A stretch of 11,959 nt of DNA from the NCBI GenBank assembly GCA_004376975.1, contig SOJA01000145.1:1-11959 (forward strand), given 5' to 3'. The notes beneath the pieces were generated by a model that worked only from the letters and a program-made list of their open reading frames with translations, ran no database searches and had not been told where the DNA came from. Of the stretch, positions 6,847-11,887 are shown piece after piece. This DNA is from Candidatus Bathyarchaeota archaeon. GTDB taxonomy: Archaea; Thermoproteota; Bathyarchaeia; Bathyarchaeales; UBA233. Position 1 is the stretch's first letter, and each line of letters starts with the position of its first letter. Position numbers and translations under genes: made by a program.

Positions 6847-7525
6847 ACCACATTCCCAGTTCGCAGCAATATACCAAGTAACCATGGAAAATGGAGCTCA
6901 AAGACTAGCAACAAAAAACCTTACGCCAAGCAAAGATGTTTACGGTGAAAGGCTCATAAAACAAAAAGGCGTGGAATATCGTCTCTGGGACCCCTTTAGA
7001 AGCAAACTTGCCGCAGCTATCCTGAAAAACTTGGAAAACGTTCCGATAAAACCAAACCATAAGGTCCTGTATCTTGGTGCAGCCTCTGGAACAACTGCAA
7101 GCCATGTTTCAGACATAATCGGCCAAAAAGGCCACGTCTACTGCGTCGAGTTTGCATCAAGATCCATAAGGGAACTCGTCGATAATGTGTGTGCTTTTAG
7201 GCTTAACATGTCACCTATACTGGAAGATGCTCGTTTACCCGAAAAATACGAAATTTTCATCAGCGGAAAAGTTGACGATATTTACTGCGATGTTGCACAA
7301 CCTGAACAAGCCAGGATTCTAGCGGATAACGCGGATTTATTCCTAAAAAAATCCGGCTGGATAATGTTTGCAGTCAAAGCTCAGAGCATAGACGTAACCA
7401 AGGAGCCATCAGAAATCTATAAGCGAGAAGTCGAAGTTTTGAAACATCGTGGCTTCAGCATAAAAGCTATTGTTCATCTAGAACCATATGATAAGGCTCA
7501 TGCTATGATCGTGGCTAAGATATAG
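6830..7525 (+). CDS. flpA: Fibrillarin-like rRNA/tRNA 2'-O-methyltransferase
   Basis: SAM-dependent methyltransferase of the box C/D RNP, using Nop5 as platform. From the start chosen here the protein has 231 residues, close to the roughly 230 of other archaeal fibrillarins. Seen: ATKNLTP and VYGERLI in the N-terminal part (about 27-43), the SAM-binding LYLGAASGTTASHVSD (80-95), an acidic residue at the end of the next strand (VEF, E107), DVAQPEQA (154-161), AVKAQSIDVTKEP (181-193) and LEPYDKAHAM (217-226). I chose GTG 6830 because its VHIRVKPH aligns with known N-termini and AGGAG lies 11 nt upstream. In-frame ATGs at 6800, 6767 and 6746 would give up to 259 residues, with no family-like extension and no good ribosome-binding site. 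It overlaps nop5 by 17 nt from this start. Confidence 0.94.
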   Translation: MHIRVKPHSQFAAIYQVTMENGAQRLATKNLTPSKDVYGERLIKQKGVEYRLWDPFRSKLAAAILKNLENVPIKPNHKVLYLGAASGTTASHVSDIIGQKGHVYCVEFASRSIRELVDNVCAFRLNMSPILEDARLPEKYEIFISGKVDDIYCDVAQPEQARILADNADLFLKKSGWIMFAVKAQSIDVTKEPSEIYKREVEVLKHRGFSIKAIVHLEPYDKAHAMIVAKI

Positions 7526-7553
7526 TGAAGGTATCATCTAGAAGATAAGTATA

Positions 7554-7562
7554 GTTTATATT
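7554..7562 (+). promoter_or_regulatory. Probable TATA box of the HTH regulator gene
   Basis: GTTTATATT, centred about 38 nt before the ATG at 7596, predicting a leader of about 12 nt. No ribosome-binding site is seen before the ATG, consistent with a short or absent leader. Confidence 0.4.
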
Positions 7563-7595
7563 CAACAATGTCATGATATTTTATGTGTTTCTTCG

Positions 7596-8543
7596 ATGAT
7601 TTATGAGGAGACGGGAAACGAAAAAACTGCAGAAACAATACTGAAGGAAGCAGGTTTCACCGTTTCTCAAAAATGTTGCTGTCGGCCAAGCTGCTTCGAC
7701 TTTGCAGCAAGAAAAAACAGCACACTGGTTTTCATAAAAATCCAACAAGACATTGGTAACATATCTCCAAGCGACCCCATGGAGCTTGCAGTCATATCAG
7801 AACATATATCAGCTGTTCCACTTCTGATAAGCCAGAAAACACGTGAAAAACCATTGGAAGACGACACTGTTTATTCAAGGTATAATGTCATGGCTGTCAG
7901 CCAAAGGACATTTGAGAACATAGTGCTCCGCAAAGTCTACCCTCTAATACAAGCTGGTCCAGGAGGCTATTACGTCGAAATCGATGGAGAAGCAATTATG
8001 CGAAGAAGACAGGAATTAGGCTTATCAATTGGTGAACTGGCTGAAAAGATTGGTATTTCTAGGAGAACCATCTACGGTTATGAACGAGGGATGGCTAAGG
8101 CTTCAGTTTCTGCAGCATACAATCTCATATATATCTTGGGAATCCCTGTGGCGAAATCAGTGAACCTTTTCGAAAAGTCAGAAAATCAACCCAAATGTCT
8201 CTTAACCAAGGCTAGACGTGTAATCATCAGAAATAGGCTTCTCCAGAAAATTTTTGATAGGCTTGCCCATTATGACTTTGCAGTATTCAAGAAGGCACCT
8301 TTCGACTTCCTTATTAATGCAAAGAAGGAAAAAATGAAGATTATCGGTGCAGTTGCAGATAAGAAAGAACGAGAATTAGATAGAAGGGTGGATGAGGTCT
8401 TAAGCGTTAGCAGAGTTGTCCAAGCATGCCCAATTCTTATAACAGAAGGACAAAATCCCTCAAGCAGGGATATTCTCTGTATCCATAGTGATGAACTTTC
8501 AGAAATCAAGAAGCCGGAAGACTTGATTACAAGTTTCATATGA
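7596..8543 (+). CDS. Archaeal HTH-type transcriptional regulator (COG1395-like)
   Basis: Putative DNA-binding regulator found across archaea, with no firmly known target. The 315 residues form three parts: an N-terminal domain (about 8-120) with the pattern FDFAARK...LVFIKI (D35, K48) that resembles a degenerate restriction-endonuclease fold; an XRE/cro-type helix-turn-helix (about 133-190) with RRRQELGLSIGELAEKIG and SRRTIYGYERG; and a C-terminal domain (about 205-310) where FDFLINAKKEKMKIIGAV repeats the N-terminal pattern. A CCC-R-PSC cluster (C27-C29, C33) may bind metal. It follows fibrillarin after 70 nt, which include a TATA-like element, so it may be separately transcribed. Family assignment is from recall; the nuclease-fold reading is inference. 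Confidence 0.82.
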   Translation: MIYEETGNEKTAETILKEAGFTVSQKCCCRPSCFDFAARKNSTLVFIKIQQDIGNISPSDPMELAVISEHISAVPLLISQKTREKPLEDDTVYSRYNVMAVSQRTFENIVLRKVYPLIQAGPGGYYVEIDGEAIMRRRQELGLSIGELAEKIGISRRTIYGYERGMAKASVSAAYNLIYILGIPVAKSVNLFEKSENQPKCLLTKARRVIIRNRLLQKIFDRLAHYDFAVFKKAPFDFLINAKKEKMKIIGAVADKKERELDRRVDEVLSVSRVVQACPILITEGQNPSSRDILCIHSDELSEIKKPEDLITSFI

Positions 8544-9198
8544 GTTTTGTCTGGCATGAATCTTTTTCGCTTTTAACTCTTTTAGCTGGCTTCCACGATT
8601 TTCTGACACAATCTGGATATTCCCCGAATTTCTCTAGGCTTTGTTGAAGGAAACCTATGGTTTTAGGATCCGTCGGATAGCCACATCCGAAATCTCCATA
8701 TTTCTTCTTCAACTCTTCAATCTCTCTGTCTCTTTCAACTTTGGCAATTATGGAAGCAGCTGAAACTATTGGATATTTCCGGTCAGCTTCATGCTCCGAA
8801 ACTATTTTGGCTTTGAAATGCAAGCATTCTAAAATGTGATGCTTGAAACGTTCTTCCAAAACATCTGACGCATCAACATAGGCTACATCTGGTTTAAGCA
8901 GCTCGATAATTTTCGCCATTGCCTGAGCCTCCAACCTATTCAACTTATGAAGCTTCCTTCCAGACTCAACAACCAAGTCAATGTCCCTAGGCAACAGTTT
9001 GATCACATTGCATTCTACGATAATTCGCTTGATTTCGACGGCTAACGTTTCACGCCTCCTTGGAGATAAACACTTTGAGTCTCTAACACCTAACTGGACA
9101 AGCTTTGGAAGATCATCCTCTTTCATTAGAACCCCTGCAATAACTAGTGGGCCTAATACGCAACCACGTCCCGCCTCATCAACACCAGCAATCAGCAT
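8536..9198 (-). CDS. rnhB: Ribonuclease HII
   Basis: Cuts RNA in RNA/DNA hybrids and starts removal of misincorporated ribonucleotides. The 220 residues carry the type 2 RNase H motifs: GVDEAGRG at 5-12 with D7 and E8, YVDASD with D109, and EADRKYPIVSAASIIAKVERD (about 137-157) with D139, giving the DEDD catalytic set. YPTDPKT (174-180) and RKSW (199-202) are further family signatures. The length is normal for archaea and the start is ATG. It lies 52 nt downstream of the NTPase gene in the same direction, with TTATAG near 9235 possibly giving it its own promoter. Its last 8 nt overlap the 3' end of the HTH regulator gene tail to tail. Confidence 0.96.
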   Translation of the reverse strand: MLIAGVDEAGRGCVLGPLVIAGVLMKEDDLPKLVQLGVRDSKCLSPRRRETLAVEIKRIIVECNVIKLLPRDIDLVVESGRKLHKLNRLEAQAMAKIIELLKPDVAYVDASDVLEERFKHHILECLHFKAKIVSEHEADRKYPIVSAASIIAKVERDREIEELKKKYGDFGCGYPTDPKTIGFLQQSLEKFGEYPDCVRKSWKPAKRVKSEKDSCQTKLI

Positions 9199-9250
9199 GG
9201 AAAATCTTCTCTAGACTAAACTCACACATAGAGCTATAATGCTTTGGCTT

Positions 9251-9805
9251 TCAACGGTTTTTCACCGGAAACTCCGCAGCTTTTTCGACGATAATCTCAT
9301 GCAGATTCCCTCTGTTTTCATACGTTACCCTAAATATTTCAGCATCTTCTCTAGCCTTTATTTCTTCTACTAGCTTGTCCTTCACGTTCCAATGAACAGT
9401 GCCGATCACGAGTTTTCTGCTTTTCACAGCCTTCTTAACAACCTCTCTAAAACGTTTCGAGTACAGTTCCATAGGCCCAACTTCATCTACTGCAACTATA
9501 TCCATATTTTCCACAGCGTTTCTGATTGCTTCAACGCCTACACTATCCAGATCTTTCAAGTTCACATGGTACCTGCCAACACGTGGACCATATTTCTGAT
9601 TTACATGAGCAAGCCAACCTTTTCTACCACTACTTATATCCAAAATTTCGAAACCAACACGTGATCCGCATGTGCGAACTTCACGGCTTACCATTCCACC
9701 TACACTGTAACCTCTAGATTTCAAAGTCTCAATAGTCTTTAAAAAGACAGAAGTCTTTCCTGTTCCGGGACTGCCTGTTAAAAATAATAATCTCTTTTTC
9801 AACAA
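9251..9805 (-). CDS. THEP1-like nucleoside-triphosphatase
   Basis: Small P-loop NTPase of the THEP1/NTPCR family (COG1618 as I recall it), which hydrolyses nucleoside triphosphates; its cellular role is not settled. The 184 residues show Walker A GSPGTGKT (11-18), GGMVSREVR (36-44), GFEILDI (51-57) and Walker B IVAVDEVGPMEL (103-114), the usual order and length. The start is TTG at 9805 or 9802; an in-frame TAA at 9832-9830 limits upstream options, and GGGGGAGG directly abuts the TTG, an unusually short spacing. It lies upstream of rnhB in the same direction with a 52-nt gap and may be cotranscribed with it. Confidence 0.9.
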   Translation of the reverse strand: MLKKRLLFLTGSPGTGKTSVFLKTIETLKSRGYSVGGMVSREVRTCGSRVGFEILDISSGRKGWLAHVNQKYGPRVGRYHVNLKDLDSVGVEAIRNAVENMDIVAVDEVGPMELYSKRFREVVKKAVKSRKLVIGTVHWNVKDKLVEEIKAREDAEIFRVTYENRGNLHEIIVEKAAEFPVKNR

Positions 9806-9878
9806 CCTCCCCCTTAAACAAAAGTTTACTTAATTCTCTTCCAAACATTACGTATAAGGTTCCATCTATACATTTCTC

Positions 9879-9995
9879 ATGGAAGTTTCTGAAATGAAGA
9901 AGCAAGATTTGGTTAACTGGAACGATCCAGCACTTCAAAGATGGATCAACACCATAACAAAAGCATCCACAAAATACGTTTATAAAAGTGCCTAG
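9879..9995 (+). pseudogene. Possible N-terminal remnant of a tyrosine recombinase
   Basis: A 38-codon ORF. Its product includes NDPALQRWINTITKASTKYV, which reminds me of the first lines of archaeal XerC/D-like integrases, where a short core-binding helix ends in a STK-x-Y-x-x-A pattern. It stops at TAG 9993 just where such proteins would continue. A TATA-like GTATAAGG near 9850-9857 places transcription almost exactly at the ATG, so a leaderless transcript is plausible and a true micro-gene cannot be excluded. No catalytic Arg-His-Tyr region is present nearby. Assignment is by pattern memory and is weak. Confidence 0.3.
9978..9988 (+). promoter_or_regulatory. TATA-like element before a 29-codon ORF
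   Basis: GTTTATAAAAG, a good archaeal TATA match. The predicted start of transcription is about 10009, 9 nt before the ATG at 10018. It overlaps the end of the 38-codon ORF and is followed immediately by a palindrome. Confidence 0.45.
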
Positions 9996-10007
9996 CGCGC
10001 GCGAGGC
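9990..10007. repeat. GC-rich 18-bp near-perfect palindrome
   Basis: GCCTAGCGCGCGCGAGGC: eight of nine symmetric pairs match, the exception being A opposite G at position 5/14. It sits between a TATA element (9978-9988) and the predicted RNA start (about 10009), the classic place for a repressor operator in archaea. The alternating GCGCGC core could also favour Z-DNA. Confidence 0.55.
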
Positions 10008-10017
10008 TGTGGGTTTT

Positions 10018-10107
10018 ATGCGTAAAGAGCAACTACAGAAGATACTGGATGATATGCTCGATAGACACACCGACTGTATCAAGCAAAGCACCGAGCTAAA
10101 GACTTAA
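10018..10107 (+). CDS. Possible 29-residue protein of unknown function
   Basis: ATG to TAA, product beginning MRKEQLQKILDDMLDRHTDC, charged and probably helical, with one Cys. It has its own TATA-like element and palindrome upstream, and a short leader without a ribosome-binding site. The frame is open upstream to about 9984, so it could also be a displaced piece of the neighbouring recombinase-like ORF. I do not recognise it. Its 3' end lies 23 nt from the converging methyltransferase gene. Confidence 0.3.
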   Translation: MRKEQLQKILDDMLDRHTDCIKQSTELKT

Positions 10108-10130
10108 TGTAAACGCAAGCATCAGGTAGA

Positions 10131-10892
10131 CTATTTGCTTATTTTGTATGCTTCCACTTTCACACTTGTTATTTTACCTTTCAATTCTTCAGAAATATCT
10201 ACGTCATGACTCGACTCAGATGCAACCCTGATCTTTTTGAATCCCGCTTTCCTTATCGTGTTCAAGTATTCTTTTTTTTCTAAAGCTCCTGCAACACATC
10301 CTGCCCATGCGTCAAAGCTTTTCTTTATTTTTTCAGGTATTTCCCCTTCTGTGACAAGGTCAGAGATCAAAATTTTCCCACCAGGTTTTAGTACTCGATA
10401 GGCTTCGCGAAACACTTTTTCTTTATCGACAGAAAGGTTGATCACACAGTTGCTGATGATGACATCGATCGAATTATCTTCAACTGGGAGATTCTCTATT
10501 TCACCCAGCCTGAACTCTATGTTTGTGTAGCCGTATTTCTTTGCAGTAGATTTCGCTCTCTTGATCATTTCTTCTGTCATGTCAACTCCGATGGCTTTTC
10601 CTTCATGTCCAACTCTCTTAGCTGCAAGAAAGACATCGATTCCGCCACCTGAACCCAAGTCAAGAACGGTGTCACCTTCCTTTAAGGCGGCTAACGCAAC
10701 TGGATTTCCGCATCCTAGACCCATGTTAGAAGCTTCTGGAACATTTCGTAAGTCTTCATCAGAATAACCTATTCTCTTCCCAAGCTCTATGAGAGAAGGT
10801 CCACATTCACATGATACACAGTAGGACGCCCCTGCTTTTGCCGTCTCGCTATATCTTTTCTTAACAAACTTTTTGATTTCTTCCTCTTCCAT
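10131..10892 (-). CDS. arsM: ArsM-like arsenite S-adenosylmethionine methyltransferase
   Basis: Methylates trivalent arsenic using SAM; related proteins may act on other metalloids. The 253 residues show the ArsM hallmarks: GYSDEDLRNVPEASNMGLGCGNP (about 42-64), SAM motif VLDLGSGGGIDVFLAA (76-91), VDMTEEMI (103-110), EFRLGEIENLPV (126-137), ISNCVINL (146-153) and a Rossmann-fold C-terminal half. The three cysteines needed for arsenite binding in the algal enzyme have counterparts at C61, C149 and C199, with the same 50-residue gap between the last two. C25, C28 and C30 add a Cys-rich N-terminus. GGTGA lies 6 nt before the ATG, directly after the stop of the upstream AbrB-type gene (13-nt gap), so the two form an operon. 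Confidence 0.9.
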   Translation of the reverse strand: MEEEEIKKFVKKRYSETAKAGASYCVSCECGPSLIELGKRIGYSDEDLRNVPEASNMGLGCGNPVALAALKEGDTVLDLGSGGGIDVFLAAKRVGHEGKAIGVDMTEEMIKRAKSTAKKYGYTNIEFRLGEIENLPVEDNSIDVIISNCVINLSVDKEKVFREAYRVLKPGGKILISDLVTEGEIPEKIKKSFDAWAGCVAGALEKKEYLNTIRKAGFKKIRVASESSHDVDISEELKGKITSVKVEAYKISK

Positions 10893-10905
10893 ATTCTTTC
10901 ACCTT

Positions 10906-11145
10906 TTATTTGAGAATATCCTTGAGCATAGGACCCAGTACTTTGCTTACCGCATCTCCAAGCTTCTCCGCTTTGATCATCATGATGCAGCATATTTCAC
11001 CGTCTCGTTCACAACCTACAATCGCTAGCTTATCATTCGGCTTTAGCTTGGCTTTCTCCCTAACATCTTTTGGAAGGACTATTTGTCCCCTCGAATCAAT
11101 AGTCACTACAGCATCAACTTTGCAACATTCCGCGTCATTATTCAT
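10906..11145 (-). CDS. AbrB/SpoVT-fold regulator, HgcAB-associated (HgcC-like) type
   Basis: A 79-residue protein with an N-terminal swapped-hairpin AbrB DNA-binding domain (about 12-45): VVTIDSRGQIVLPKDVREKA (13-32) is the signature. It carries five cysteines, C7-C8, C45 and C52-C53, more than ordinary AbrB-type antitoxin partners, which suggests metal or metalloid sensing. The pattern, including KxxxLGDAVSKVLGPMLKD at the C-terminus, resembles the family named HgcAB-associated protein, which is found beside mercury-methylation genes and also beside ArsM-like genes. No hgcA or hgcB is in this window. It is first in an operon with the methyltransferase, and a palindrome lies upstream of its TATA box, so autoregulation is plausible. 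Confidence 0.8.
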   Translation of the reverse strand: MNNDAECCKVDAVVTIDSRGQIVLPKDVREKAKLKPNDKLAIVGCERDGEICCIMMIKAEKLGDAVSKVLGPMLKDILK

Positions 11146-11178
11146 TTTTTTTCTTTCCCATAAAATATTATTGTTCTG

Positions 11179-11188
11179 TATATTTAAA
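11179..11188 (-). promoter_or_regulatory. TATA box of the AbrB-arsM operon
   Basis: Minus-strand TTTAAATATA, a near-consensus archaeal TATA box with A-rich sequence in the BRE position. It predicts transcription from about 11157, a 12-nt leader containing GGGAAAG before the ATG at 11145. Confidence 0.65.
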
Positions 11189-11198
11189 TTTATCTGAT

Positions 11199-11218
11199 AA
11201 TTCTGACATTTCAGAATT
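11199..11218. promoter_or_regulatory. Perfect 8-4-8 palindrome, likely regulator-binding site
   Basis: AATTCTGA, a CATT spacer, then TCAGAATT. It lies about 10 nt upstream of the TATA box of the AbrB-arsM operon, next to the BRE, so a bound protein could either help or block TBP/TFB. The AbrB-type protein itself or an ArsR-like protein encoded elsewhere are candidates. Confidence 0.6.
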
Positions 11219-11285
11219 GTTGGATGAATCCAAAAGCACAGTGTAAGCGAGTCTAGTATAATTTATTGTTGACCATGTGTGCGCA

Positions 11286-11401
11286 AACATGCTTCCAAGC
11301 AAAAAATGGGGAGTTTTCGGGAGACATCTCAATTTTGGGGTGGTAGTCCATACTAGGCTACAACCATACACGCACTACTTTTTTCGGTGTGGTTTTTTTT
11401 T
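11286..11401 (+). ncRNA. Candidate small non-coding RNA of about 115 nt
   Basis: TATAATTTAT at 11257-11266 predicts transcription near 11286-11290. Downstream are small stems (TGCTT/AAGCA; GAGA/TCTC near 11320-11330; GTAG...CTAC at 11343-11361) and a final hairpin, AACCA and CAC (11362-11371) pairing with GTGTGGTT (11387-11394), followed by T-rich sequence to 11401. No plus-strand ORF precedes this terminator, so it needs another transcript to explain it. I recognise no tRNA, SRP RNA, RNase P RNA or box C/D pattern. Boundaries are estimates. Confidence 0.25.
11362..11401 (+). terminator. Hairpin followed by T9
   Basis: Eight base pairs with a two-base bulge (11362-11371 with 11387-11394), then an unbroken T-run spanning 11393-11401. 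Oligo-T is the main archaeal termination signal; the hairpin makes it look like an intrinsic terminator on the plus strand. Confidence 0.45.
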
Positions 11402-11560
11402 CATATGCATTTCTAGGCAGTCCTTCCCATAAGGGAAAAACCATTCAAAATATTTCTTGCATGGAAATTCTTTGCGTGCGCTCTAGCGCAAAGCTGTTGA
11501 CCTACTGCAACAATCGCTTTAAACTTCGAAACCAAGTATCATTTCACAAACATTCTATAG

Positions 11561-11569
11561 GTTTATATC
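11561..11569 (+). promoter_or_regulatory. TATA box of the Cys-rich mini-gene
   Basis: GTTTATATC, predicting transcription from about 11588-11592. This puts the ATGs at 11582 and 11585 at or before the RNA start and favours ATG 11612 as the true start. Confidence 0.5.
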
Positions 11570-11597
11570 TTGGGTTGGAGGATGATGTGTAGGAACT

Positions 11598-11603
11598 GGA
11601 GAG
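11598..11603 (+). promoter_or_regulatory. Ribosome-binding site deciding the mini-gene start
   Basis: GGAGAG, 8 nt before ATG 11612. A second GGAGG at 11577-11581 is only 0-3 nt from ATG 11582/11585, too close for normal use, and probably lies upstream of the transcript. Confidence 0.5.
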
Positions 11604-11611
11604 ATTGTAAG

Positions 11612-11719
11612 ATGTGTGAAGCTAAGAGAGAAAAATACGAGTGTTGCGGTCAAACATTTAACACGAAAGAGGAACTGGAAGCACACAAAGAGAAACATGA
11701 CAAATGTTGTTGTAAGTAG
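11612..11719 (+). CDS. Cys-rich, C2H2-zinc-finger-like mini-protein
   Basis: A 35-residue protein. It follows the C2H2 finger spacing from the second Cys on: C12, F16, L22, H25 and H29 match C-X3-F-X5-L-X2-H-X3-H, but the first Cys is C11, adjacent to C12, rather than three residues before it. C2 and a terminal CCC (32-34) add ligands. It probably binds zinc or a soft metal; DNA binding is uncertain. The start is chosen from the ribosome-binding site and TATA position. If translation begins at 11582 or 11585 the protein gains about 10 residues with two further cysteines in a CKMC knuckle, which is suggestive enough to keep the longer form open. A T7 tract at 11752-11758 may terminate it. It lies between the arsM operon and a heavy-metal-binding-domain gene. 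Confidence 0.65.
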   Translation: MCEAKREKYECCGQTFNTKEELEAHKEKHDKCCCK

Positions 11720-11751
11720 CCTAACAATATGATCAAAGAAAAATAACCTTC

Positions 11752-11758
11752 TTTTTTT
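11752..11758 (+). terminator. Oligo-T terminator of the mini-gene
   Basis: Seven Ts, 33 nt after the stop codon at 11719, in AT-rich DNA with no hairpin: the common form of archaeal terminator. Confidence 0.4.
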
Positions 11759-11835
11759 CTATCTCAAATATCGCTTCACTAAAATTATATAGACTTCATA
11801 AAAAGAAAGGTTCACAAGGATGTAATTCGACATTC

Positions 11836-11850
11836 TTTGCGCGCGGCAAA
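11836..11850. repeat. Hairpin TTTGC-GCGCG-GCAAA
   Basis: Five base pairs (TTTGC 11836-11840 with GCAAA 11846-11850) around a GCGCG loop, 38 nt before the next ATG. It resembles the TTTGCG...CGCAAA element at 11471-11492, so both may be copies of one regulatory site. Confidence 0.4.
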
Positions 11851-11887
11851 AATAGAAGGTTAATCATAAATAGTTTAGGTACGAAAT

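Larger units (their letters stand above)
11220..11611. other. Non-coding interval with a possible small RNA
   Basis: About 390 nt with no supported protein gene. Visible are a TATA-like element (11257-11266), a run of small hairpins, a terminator-like hairpin with T9 ending at 11401, a TGCGCT-CT-AGCGCA near-palindrome (11477-11490) inside CTTTGCG...CGCAAAG arms, and the promoter of the Cys-rich mini-gene (11561-11569). A 67-codon open frame from 11389 crosses these elements and shows no protein-like features. Confidence 0.5.

Noticed and set aside
6557..6901. 114-codon minus-strand ORF
   Set aside because: It is antisense to the nop5 3' end and fibrillarin 5' end; the Phe/Leu-rich product mirrors the Lys/Arg-rich nop5 tail.
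9729..10091. 120-codon minus-strand ORF
   Set aside because: It overlaps the beginning of the well-supported THEP1 gene in another frame, and its product is Cys/Phe-rich and low in structure, typical of a shadow frame.
11341..11367. tRNA-like GTAGTCC...GGCTAC stem
   Set aside because: There is no T-loop GTTCGA-type sequence, no acceptor stem and no anticodon arm in register on either strand; no tRNA is supported anywhere in the window.
11389..11592. 67-codon plus-strand ORF
   Set aside because: It begins inside the terminator-like hairpin and T-run, crosses palindromes and a promoter, and shows no protein features.
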